Both the position numbers and the translations under genes were made by a program. Below the pieces are notes generated by a model. That model worked only from the letters and a program-made list of their open reading frames with translations, did no database searches and had not been told where the DNA came from. From Rhodanobacter sp. LX-99 (lineage in GTDB: Bacteria > Pseudomonadota > Gammaproteobacteria > Xanthomonadales > Rhodanobacteraceae): a DNA stretch of 64,000 bases. The DNA lies in the NCBI RefSeq assembly GCF_018599185.1, contig NZ_JAHFVL010000002.1, positions 372,001 through 436,000 on the forward strand, given 5' to 3'. Each line of letters opens with the position of its first letter. The first letter of the stretch is position 1. Below, piece after piece: positions 19,128 to 26,242 of this stretch.

Positions 19128-19241
19128 AAGCAACAGAGGAAAGTGGTTTTTGTAAAATGCGCCTGACCGATATTTCGGTTATCGCGACAAGCCGCCGACA
19201 CGACCAGTTGCGGGACGGCCAATTATCAAGGGGGAGGGGAA

Positions 19242-19538
19242 ATGCCGAACGTCATCGATTTTCTTGAGCGAGCGGGGCAGGACGCGCTGTTGAGACGTGC
19301 ATCGCACGTTGAAGTGGAGCTTGCGTTGGCGAATATGCAGGTCGAGCCGGAACTGCGGTCGGCAATTCTCGACCGGGATCCTTCGCGGCTGGAAGCATTG
19401 CTGGGGCGTGTGCCGCTACTGTGCATGCAGTTCCCTGGCAAGGAGGACGAAGAAGAGGAGGACGATACTGAGGAAAGCCCGTCACGGGAAGGCGAGGAGA
19501 TGGTTTTAAAGCCATGTCCCGCAGCGCAGCTTCGGTAG
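19242..19538 (+). CDS. borosin-type precursor peptide 2
   Basis: 98 aa with a strong Shine-Dalgarno (gggggagggg). The leader repeats the family pattern (V-I-D-F-L-E-R-A-G-Q-D-A-L-L-R-R-A-S, then 'P-E-L-R-S-A-I-L-D-R-D-P-S-R-L-E-A-L-L-G'). The candidate core V-P-L-L-C-M-Q-F-P-G-K at 57-67 is followed by a very acidic stretch (E-D-E-E-E-E-D-D). The C-terminal ~20 residues include a further Pro-Cys-Pro. Its 3' end overlaps the start of the longest form of the diguanylate cyclase gene by 25 bases, suggesting coupled expression. Confidence 0.75.
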   Translation: MPNVIDFLERAGQDALLRRASHVEVELALANMQVEPELRSAILDRDPSRLEALLGRVPLLCMQFPGKEDEEEEDDTEESPSREGEEMVLKPCPAAQLR

Positions 19539-21361
19539 TCTGGCCGATGCCTGGATCGGGCAGGTTGCGCATGGCGTTCTTCGCCATTTCGATCCTGCTC
19601 GCTTCCTTGCTGGCAGGCACGCTCTGTGCGGCTGTGTCTGTACCTGTAGACCCTGTGGACCCGGAGCAACTGCTCAGGCGAGCGGATGCCATCAAGACAT
19701 CGAACCATGCGGAGTTCGCGGAACTCCTGAAGCAGCTTGATGGTGATGCGATAAAACTGTCCGCGGAGCAGCAGTGGTACCTGCGTTTTCTCGATGCCTG
19801 GGAAGCCGCCTACAGTGGCGATTACAAGACCGCGACAACGTCGCTGAACGCCATAATGGATCAATCGCCCAGCACCACTCTGCGATTTCGCGCGGGTGCC
19901 ACCTTGGTCAACATGCTCGGCATCGGACATCGCTATGAAGAGGCGTTCGCAAGGCTGAGCCAGCTTCTCGATCAACTGCCGGAGGTTGACGACAAGGAGG
20001 CGCGCTTCCAGGGGTTGGGCGAAGCTGCGCAGTTGTACATTGAAGCGGGTCAGTATGACCTTGCCTTGAATTACGCGAATCAGTTGCTCGCCGAAAACCC
20101 GACCGGAGAATATGCCTGCAAAGGCAGGTATCTGGTGCTCGATGCGCGTTATCGCAGCGGCAAGCTGCAGGATATCGCCCGGCAATTCCAGGAAGGCGTC
20201 GATGTCTGCGTCGAAGTCGGTGGAACCCTTTTCGCCAACGGGATTCGCGCAGACATGGCGAGGTTCGAGATCGAGCAGGGGCGCGCGGCGGCAGCCATCA
20301 GCCTCTTGCAAAAGAACTATGCCGACGTCTTGGGCGCCAAGTACCAGAGTTTGATTTCACAGTTCGACGCACTGCTGGCAATGGCGTACTGGAAAGACGG
20401 CCAGGTTGTTCTGGCGGAGCGATTCGCTCACGACGCGATCAACAGCAGCATCAGGAACGAATACACCGAATCCCTGACCACGGCCTACGAGCTGCTTTAC
20501 CGGATCAAACTGCAGCAACGTGATTTTGCTGCCGCGCTTTCCTGGCACGAGAAGTACATGGCGTCCGACAAGGCCGACTTGAACGACGTCAGTACGAAGG
20601 CGCTGGCGTACCAGGTGGTCAAGCAGCAGGTACAGGCGAAAAAGCTGGAAGTCGAAACGCTGGGCAAGCAGAACCAGATACTGCAGCTGCAACAGGCGCT
20701 GGACAGGAAAGCTTCCGAGACGAGCCGGCTGTATATCGCGTTGCTGCTCAGCGTGCTGGTCTTCATCGCGCTGTGGGCTTACCGGATAAAGCGTTCCCAG
20801 CTGCGCTTCATGCGGTTGGCGCGTCGCGACGGGCTCACGGGCATCTTCAACCGGCAGCATTTCCTCAACGAGGCCGAGTTGCAGTTGCAGTACTGCCGCC
20901 GGGCTTCGCGCGATGCCTGCCTGGTGCTGATCGACCTGGATCATTTCAAGGCCATCAACGACACCCACGGCCATGCCGTGGGTGATCGCGTGCTGCAGCG
21001 TGCCGTGGATGCATGCAAGGCACATCTGCGCTCGACCGACGTCTTCGGCCGCCTCGGCGGCGAGGAGTTCGGCATCCTGTTGCCCGAATGCTCGCTGGAA
21101 CAGGTACTGGCGCGCGCCGATCAGCTCCGTTCGGCGGTCGCCTCGGCGGCGTCCCATGGAGATGAGCTCGACATCCAGATTTCCGCCAGCTTTGGCGTCG
21201 CCTGCTCGATCCGTTCAGGTTATGAGCTGCACTTGCTGCTGGTACATGCCGACGAGGCGCTGTATCGGGCCAAGCGCGAAGGCCGCAACCGGGTCAGGGT
21301 CAGCGACGATGGTGCGGAAGCGTGCCACCGCGCCGAAGTGGCCTCCATCGAAAGGGGCTGA
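19514..21361 (+). CDS. membrane diguanylate cyclase with periplasmic TPR-like sensor (copy 1)
   Basis: 615 aa in the longest form; starts at 19547 or 19571 would give a more usual signal peptide. After the signal peptide, residues ~50-360 form TPR-like helical repeats, then a coiled coil (~365-395), one TM helix (L-Y-I-A-L-L-L-S-V-L-V-F-I-A-L-W) and a GGDEF domain. The active site reads R-L-G-G-E-E-F and an I-site R-S-T-D stands five residues earlier, so c-di-GMP synthesis with product inhibition is expected. It directly follows precursor 2. Copy 2 (22588-24354) has the same architecture and follows precursor 4. What the periplasmic domain senses is unknown. Confidence 0.88.
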   Translation: MSRSAASVVWPMPGSGRLRMAFFAISILLASLLAGTLCAAVSVPVDPVDPEQLLRRADAIKTSNHAEFAELLKQLDGDAIKLSAEQQWYLRFLDAWEAAYSGDYKTATTSLNAIMDQSPSTTLRFRAGATLVNMLGIGHRYEEAFARLSQLLDQLPEVDDKEARFQGLGEAAQLYIEAGQYDLALNYANQLLAENPTGEYACKGRYLVLDARYRSGKLQDIARQFQEGVDVCVEVGGTLFANGIRADMARFEIEQGRAAAAISLLQKNYADVLGAKYQSLISQFDALLAMAYWKDGQVVLAERFAHDAINSSIRNEYTESLTTAYELLYRIKLQQRDFAAALSWHEKYMASDKADLNDVSTKALAYQVVKQQVQAKKLEVETLGKQNQILQLQQALDRKASETSRLYIALLLSVLVFIALWAYRIKRSQLRFMRLARRDGLTGIFNRQHFLNEAELQLQYCRRASRDACLVLIDLDHFKAINDTHGHAVGDRVLQRAVDACKAHLRSTDVFGRLGGEEFGILLPECSLEQVLARADQLRSAVASAASHGDELDIQISASFGVACSIRSGYELHLLLVHADEALYRAKREGRNRVRVSDDGAEACHRAEVASIERG

Positions 21362-21383
21362 TGAGTCCGGGCCGGCCCATGCA

Positions 21384-21670
21384 TCATGGGGAGTCCTTGG
21401 CCGTGGCTTTGGCCGGTGGCATGTCCAGCCTGTCGAAGTTCACGATCGCGTTGAGCACCAGCGGATAGCTGCCGATGGTTTCGCCGCGCCAGATCGGGTT
21501 GCTGGCGAACAGCAGCACGTGACCCTTGCCGTAGCGGGCGTCGACCACGGCGGCGCGTTCGGCCATCTCGTCGCCGCCGTCGAGCAGGCCGGAGATCAAG
21601 AGGTCCCTGGCGTCAACGCAGCGCAGAATCACCCGCGGGCGCTGGAACTCCTTCGCGGTCGGCGCGTGTG
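21384..21670 (-). pseudogene. 3' fragment of an M14 peptidase gene with a 52-codon internal deletion
   Basis: The segment 21415-21645 matches 26256-26486, the 3' end of the intact M14 gene, with 14 differences in ~230 bases by my count (~94%). The translation runs 'P-T-A-K-E-F-Q-R-P-R-V-I-L-R', whereas the intact gene has 52 more residues between two Q-R-P repeats, so a deletion between short direct repeats is visible. No catalytic part remains; the frame continues upstream into unrelated sequence. It lies between the two precursor/cyclase blocks. Confidence 0.85.
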
Positions 21671-21812
21671 CACCGTTGGAATGATGGTGTATTTTCGCTT
21701 CGTTGGGCGAGCCAATGGGGGTAGCGGGGGAAAAGATAAGTCTGACAAGACGAATTGATGCAGCCTTCATCGGGCCGCCAGCTTTCAATCATTCTAGCGA
21801 GGGAGATGGCCG

Positions 21813-21989
21813 GTGTTCGATGTGATCGATTTTCTTGAAAGTGTGGGTCAGGATGCACAGCTGCGTTACGCTTCTTCGGAGAAGGTTGTCGCCACTTTGG
21901 CGGGTCAATCGATAGATTTTAAGTTTCGCGATGACAAAGACGGGAAAGATGATGCCGATAAAGATAACAGCGATAAAAGGGCAGCATAG
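21813..21989 (+). CDS. borosin-type precursor-like peptide 3, core-less
   Basis: 58 aa from a GTG codon with gagggaga ending six bases before it. The first ~34 residues keep the family leader (V-I-D-F-L-E-S-V-G-Q-D-A-Q-L-R-Y-A-S and L-A-G-Q-S-I-D). The second leader helix and the hydrophobic Cys core of its siblings are missing; the sequence jumps to a Lys/Asp tail (D-D-K-D-G-K-D-D-A-D-K-D) like the tail of precursor 4. This looks like an in-frame internal deletion. G+C is ~46% (82 of 177 by count), far below the flanking genes. It may be decaying or may act as a core-free leader. Confidence 0.6.
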   Translation: MFDVIDFLESVGQDAQLRYASSEKVVATLAGQSIDFKFRDDKDGKDDADKDNSDKRAA

Positions 21990-22050
21990 AGGCCCGATGG
22001 GTGACTATTTAACATTCATGCTGTTTCAGGACGTCGTGTTGTGAATCGAT

Positions 22051-22081
22051 GTCGGCGCAAGGGTTCGGCCTTGCGTCCGAC
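22051..22081 (+). promoter_or_regulatory. hairpin between precursors 3 and 4
   Basis: Arms 22051-22062 and 22069-22081 pair over 12 bp with a single bulged T and a 6-base loop. The 3' arm shares GCCTTGCG with the hairpin between precursors 1 and 2, and both lie 80-115 bases before the next precursor start, so they look like equivalent elements. Confidence 0.45.
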
Positions 22082-22160
22082 ATGTCGGAGAGACAGATTT
22101 TCGATGTACTTGCATTGACCATAGGCAGTATCGAAATCACCAACTGTAGGGGGTAGACCA

Positions 22161-22535
22161 ATGACGGGTGTCATCGATTTTCTGGAAAGGATGGGGCAGG
22201 ACGCGCAATTGCGTCATGCATCCCAGGATGAAATGGGGTTTGCGCTGGCCGGCGCAGAGATTGATCCGGAATTGCGGGTGGCGATCCTTGCCAGGGATGA
22301 GCAGGGATTGCAGGCGTTGCTGGGACAGGATCCCTTCTGCTGCCTGATCAGCCCTGCCAAACCAGGCGAGGAACAAGAGGAATGTGATGGTAGCTGCAAA
22401 GAGGGTGAAGAGAAGAAGGACGACAAGGACAAGGACAAGGACAAGGACAAGGACAAGGACAAGGACAAGGACAAGGACAAGGACAAGGACAAGGACAAGG
22501 ACAAGGACAAGGGGAAGAGAAGGGATGGAGATTAA
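22161..22535 (+). CDS. borosin-type precursor peptide 4 with (Asp-Lys)15 tail
   Basis: 124 aa. Leader: V-I-D-F-L-E-R-M-G-Q-D-A-Q-L-R-H-A-S, then 'P-E-L-R-V-A-I-L-A-R-D-E-Q-G-L-Q-A-L-L-G'. Candidate core: D-P-F-C-C-L-I-S-P-A-K-P-G at 57-69, aligned with C-C-M-L-M-P-G and L-L-C-M-Q-F-P-G of precursors 1 and 2. Then comes an acidic spacer with C-D-G-S-C and a tail of 15 Asp-Lys dipeptides (88-117) ending G-K-R-R-D-G-D. The tail is encoded by a perfect hexanucleotide repeat. Followed by cyclase copy 2 after 52 bp. Confidence 0.75.
   Translation: MTGVIDFLERMGQDAQLRHASQDEMGFALAGAEIDPELRVAILARDEQGLQALLGQDPFCCLISPAKPGEEQEECDGSCKEGEEKKDDKDKDKDKDKDKDKDKDKDKDKDKDKDKDKGKRRDGD
22422..22511 (+). repeat. 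(GACAAG)15 microsatellite inside precursor 4
   Basis: Fifteen perfect copies of GACAAG, 90 bases, in frame with the precursor gene. Because the unit is six bases, copy-number changes would alter tail length by Asp-Lys pairs without shifting the frame. Confidence 0.97.
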
Positions 22536-22587
22536 AAGCCAGGTTTCACGACTTGCCGTTCCTGCGCCTGCGACCACTGACTAGCTC

Positions 22588-24354
22588 ATGGACCAGGCGG
22601 GCAGATACAGGTTGGTATTCGCTTGCTGCGTGCTTCTGCTTTTATTTGTAGCGGGCGCGGCTGCTACGACGGCGACCATATCCAACGATCCTGCGCAGTT
22701 GCTGAGACAAGCTGAAAACGTCGAGCCCTCCAATCATGCCGTGTTCAATGAGCTGATGGGGCGACTCGACAAGGTCACGATGACGCTCTCACCGCAACAG
22801 AAGTTGCATCTACGTTACCTTGAGGCTCGGCGGGTCGCCTTTGCGGGCAACTACGCCGCGGCGTTGCCTTTGTTGACAGCGCTTGCCGATCAAGCCGCGG
22901 ATCCCGTTCTAGCATTTCGCGCCAACGCCAACGTGATCGACCTGTTGGTTGCCCAATCCCGCTATGAGGAAGCCTTTGTCAGGCTCAATCCATTGTTGGA
23001 TCAGCTGTCGCAAATAAAGGAAAACGATGTTCGCATCCAAGGTCTCACCGCCACGGCGCAGTTGTACACCGAGGCTGGTCAATACGATGCGTCCATGCGT
23101 TATGCCGATCAACTGATCAAGGAGAGCACTGACGCCCAGAGTGCATGCAGGGGCTGGTTCTTGAAGTCCGATGCGCTGTTTAAAAGTGGCAGCGCACAGT
23201 TGCCCGCCGATCAGCTTCACGATGGCACGGAGGCATGCGGAAAGGCGGGCGATACACTGTTTTCGCTCAGTTTTCAGTATTTGCTGGCGAGTTTCGACCT
23301 GCGGCAGGGGCACACTGAGTCGGCTATTCGCGTGCTGCAAGAGAGCTACCCCAAGGTGCTGCAAGCAGGCTTTCCGCCTCAGGTTTCCCAGTTCGAGGCG
23401 ACCTTGGCTACGGCTTACTGGAAGAGTGGCGATCTTGCCTCGGCGGCGAAATTTGCCAATAGCGCCCTGGTGACGAATGCCAGCAGGCAGTATTCGGAGT
23501 CGACGGCCAACGCCTATCGAGTGCTTTACGAGGTCGACAAGGAACTGGGCGACAGCAGGGGCTCCCTGGCATACCTTGAAAAATACGTAGCTGCCCACGA
23601 TGGCTATCAGAGCCGGCTCAGCGCGAAAGCACTCGCCTATCAGATCGTCGAACAGCAGGTACTGACGAAAAAACTGCAGATCGAGGGGCTGGACAAGAAG
23701 AACAAGATCCTCACCCTTCAGGGAGAGCTGGACCGCAAGGCGGTGGAAACCAGCCGCTTGTACATCGCGTTGCTGGTGCTGGTGCTGGCATCCATTGCGC
23801 TGTGGACATACCGGATCAAGCGTTCGCAATTGCACTTCATGCGGCTGGCGCGGCGCGACGGCCTTACCGGCATCTTCAACCGGCAGCACTTCGTCAACGA
23901 GGCCGAGCGGCTGTTGCGTTATTGCCGCAAATCGGCGCGCGATGTCTGCCTGGTGCTGATCGACCTGGATCACTTCAAGCTGGTCAACGACACCCATGGG
24001 CATGCGGTGGGCGACCGGGTGCTCAGGCGCGCGGTCGATGCCTGCCAGGCGCACCTGCGCTCCACCGACGTGTTCGGCCGTCTCGGCGGGGAGGAGTTCG
24101 GCATGTTGCTGCCCGAGTGCACGCTTGACAACGTGCTGGTGCGGGTCGAGCAGATGCGCGCGGCGATCGCCGCCGTTTCGAGCGCCAAGGATGCGCCCGG
24201 CATCCCGATCTCGGCCAGCTTCGGCGTGGCCAACGCGGCCGACTGCAGTTATGAGTTGCGGCAGCTGATGATCGATGCCGATCGCGCCCTGTATCAGGCC
24301 AAGCACGAGGGGCGCAACCGGGTCAGCCTTTTTGGCGTCGGCACGCGCAGCTGA
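22588..24354 (+). CDS. membrane diguanylate cyclase with periplasmic TPR-like sensor (copy 2)
   Basis: 588 aa. The signal peptide follows M-D-Q-A-G-R-Y-R-L; TPR-like repeats fill residues ~35-340 (Y-T-E-A-G-Q-Y-D-A-S-M-R-Y-A-D-Q-L is one clear unit). A coiled coil, one TM helix (L-Y-I-A-L-L-V-L-V-L-A-S-I-A-L-W) and a GGDEF domain follow. R-L-G-G-E-E-F is intact with an R-S-T-D inhibition site. It is clearly paralogous to copy 1, roughly two-thirds identical in the GGDEF part and less in the sensor. The 5' part of the gene has visibly lower G+C and less biased codons than the cyclase domain, which suggests mixed origins or relaxed selection on the sensor. Confidence 0.9.
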   Translation: MDQAGRYRLVFACCVLLLLFVAGAAATTATISNDPAQLLRQAENVEPSNHAVFNELMGRLDKVTMTLSPQQKLHLRYLEARRVAFAGNYAAALPLLTALADQAADPVLAFRANANVIDLLVAQSRYEEAFVRLNPLLDQLSQIKENDVRIQGLTATAQLYTEAGQYDASMRYADQLIKESTDAQSACRGWFLKSDALFKSGSAQLPADQLHDGTEACGKAGDTLFSLSFQYLLASFDLRQGHTESAIRVLQESYPKVLQAGFPPQVSQFEATLATAYWKSGDLASAAKFANSALVTNASRQYSESTANAYRVLYEVDKELGDSRGSLAYLEKYVAAHDGYQSRLSAKALAYQIVEQQVLTKKLQIEGLDKKNKILTLQGELDRKAVETSRLYIALLVLVLASIALWTYRIKRSQLHFMRLARRDGLTGIFNRQHFVNEAERLLRYCRKSARDVCLVLIDLDHFKLVNDTHGHAVGDRVLRRAVDACQAHLRSTDVFGRLGGEEFGMLLPECTLDNVLVRVEQMRAAIAAVSSAKDAPGIPISASFGVANAADCSYELRQLMIDADRALYQAKHEGRNRVSLFGVGTRS

Positions 24355-24534
24355 GCGTCGTGTGGGCGCATGGTGGCCTGCTGTCCTTGCGATGGCGGCG
24401 ACATCACGGTGCTGGGGGCGCAGCATTCCGTGTTTGTCGCCGCGACCGGCGATCGTGGACGGGGCCTGCCGCATGGACAGCCGGGTAGGGGCGCGTTACA
24501 AAGGTGGTCGATTCCACCGGTGGGGAGCGTTCCG

Positions 24535-26223
24535 ATGCGCATCAGGAGTTCTGTCTTGCTGGCTGCCCTGGGCCTGATCGCGTTTTCGCTGCAGGCGGCA
24601 ACGGGGCCGGAGTTGGAGCGGGCGCCATCGATCAACGCCGCCGATTTCGCGCGCTTCGACAAGGCGCTCAGTTCCGACGCGTTCGGCGGGCGCAAACCCG
24701 GCACGATCGGTGCGCAGCGCACCACCGATTTCCTGGTGGCCGAGTTCAAGCGGATGGGTTTGCAGCCGGGCAACCACGGCTCCTGGTACCAGACCGTGCC
24801 GGCCGATTCCACCTTGCTGCTGAATACCGACGTCACCCTGGACGTCACCGCCCGCGGCAAGCCGCTGAAGCTGGCATACCGCACCGACATGGTGGCGCAG
24901 ACTCTGCAGGCGAAACCCGAGGTCGCGCTGAAGGACTCGCCGGTGGTGTTCCTCGGCTACGGCGCGGATGCGCCTGCCTGGCACTGGAACGACTACCGGG
25001 GTGTCGACGTGAAGGGCAAGACGGTGATCGTGCTGGTCAACGATCCCGGCTTCGCCACCCGCGACCCGAAGCTGTTCAACGGCCGTGCGATGACTTGGTA
25101 CGGCCGCTGGCCGTACAAGTATGCGGAAGCTGCGCTGCAGGGCGCCGCCGCCTGCTTCATCGTGCATACCAGCGACGCCGCGGCCGGCTATCCGTGGAGC
25201 GTGCTGCAGAACGGTTCGGTCGGGCCGCAACTGAGCCTGCCGGGCAGTGTCGACCCATCGCCGCGGTTGCCGGTGGCCGGCTGGCTGACGCGCGACGCGG
25301 CCACCCGGCTGTTCGCCGCCGCCGGCTTCGATTTCGCTGAACTCGAACGGGCCGCAGCGAGGCCGGGCTTCGAGCCGGTGCCGTTGCACGCGACGGCCTC
25401 GATCACCCTGCACAACAAGATCGGCCACATCGAATCGAAGAACGTGGTGGCGATGGTCGAGGGCAGCTACAAGCCCGACGAGGTGGTGGTCTACACCGCG
25501 CACTGGGATCACCTGGGCACCGATCCGACCCGCCAGGGCCATCAGGTCTATGCCGGCGCGATCGACAACGGCACCGGCCTGAGCATGTTGCTGCAGATCG
25601 CCGGCGCGTTCGCGCACCAGGCGCGGCCGCCCGAGCGCAGCGTGCTGTTCTTCATGCCGACGCTGGAGGAATCGGGCCTGCTCGGTTCGCAGTACTACGC
25701 GGCGAAGCCGGTGTTCCCGCTGAACCGCACGGTGGCCGACATCGCCGTCGACGCGTTGCCGGTCATCGGCCCTGCACGCGACATGACGGTGATCGGCAAG
25801 GGCCAGTCCGAGCTGGAGGACATGCTTGCCGGCGTGCTGCGCAAGCAGGGCCGGGTGATCTCGCCGGAGAGCACGCCGGAGAACGGCTTCTACTTCCGCT
25901 CCGATCATTTCAACTTCGCGCGGGCCGGCGTGCCGGCGATGCTGGCCAGCTCCGGCCTCGACCTGCTCGATGGCGGCAGGGCCGCCGGCCAGAAGGCGGC
26001 CGACGACTATACGGCGCACCGCTATCACACGACGAACGACGTGTTCGATCCGCACTGGAACCTGCAAGGCATCCTCGAAGATACCCAGGCGCTGTACGAG
26101 CTGGGCCGGCACCTCAGCCATGCGGGAGTGTGGCCGCAGTGGTACGCCGGCAGCCCGTTCAAGGCCGCGCGCGATGCCATGATGAAGCCGCCGGTGAAGC
26201 CGGCCGCGCCACCGTCGAAATAA
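24535..26223 (+). CDS. exported M28-family zinc aminopeptidase
   Basis: 562 aa with signal peptide (M-R-I-R-S-S-V-L-L-A-A-L-G-L-I). A PA-type insert spans residues ~130-280. The zinc ligands of M28 appear in order: His/Asp in 'T-A-H-W-D-H-L-G', Asp in 'G-A-I-D-N-G-T-G', Glu-Glu in 'L-E-E-S-G-L-L-G-S', and a late His in 'R-S-D-H-F-N-F-A-R'. It should release N-terminal residues from peptides outside the inner membrane. The ATG at 24535 is chosen for the signal peptide; the longer frame upstream is not protein-like. It converges with the M14 gene 19 bp downstream. Confidence 0.92.
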   Translation: MRIRSSVLLAALGLIAFSLQAATGPELERAPSINAADFARFDKALSSDAFGGRKPGTIGAQRTTDFLVAEFKRMGLQPGNHGSWYQTVPADSTLLLNTDVTLDVTARGKPLKLAYRTDMVAQTLQAKPEVALKDSPVVFLGYGADAPAWHWNDYRGVDVKGKTVIVLVNDPGFATRDPKLFNGRAMTWYGRWPYKYAEAALQGAAACFIVHTSDAAAGYPWSVLQNGSVGPQLSLPGSVDPSPRLPVAGWLTRDAATRLFAAAGFDFAELERAAARPGFEPVPLHATASITLHNKIGHIESKNVVAMVEGSYKPDEVVVYTAHWDHLGTDPTRQGHQVYAGAIDNGTGLSMLLQIAGAFAHQARPPERSVLFFMPTLEESGLLGSQYYAAKPVFPLNRTVADIAVDALPVIGPARDMTVIGKGQSELEDMLAGVLRKQGRVISPESTPENGFYFRSDHFNFARAGVPAMLASSGLDLLDGGRAAGQKAADDYTAHRYHTTNDVFDPHWNLQGILEDTQALYELGRHLSHAGVWPQWYAGSPFKAARDAMMKPPVKPAAPPSK

Positions 26224-26242
26224 CGCGGGTTCGTCGTCGGCC

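Noticed and set aside
21990..22160. c-di-GMP riboswitch in the leaders of the precursor genes
   Set aside because: I looked because cyclase genes are adjacent, but the conserved GEMM core and tetraloop receptor are not recognisable; only simple hairpins are seen.
22214..22510. Minus-strand ORFs made of Ser-Leu repeats and a plus-strand Thr-Arg repeat ORF
   Set aside because: They are other reading frames of the GACAAG repeat inside precursor 4.
22422..22511. CRISPR-like array
   Set aside because: The repeat is a 6-base microsatellite without spacers.
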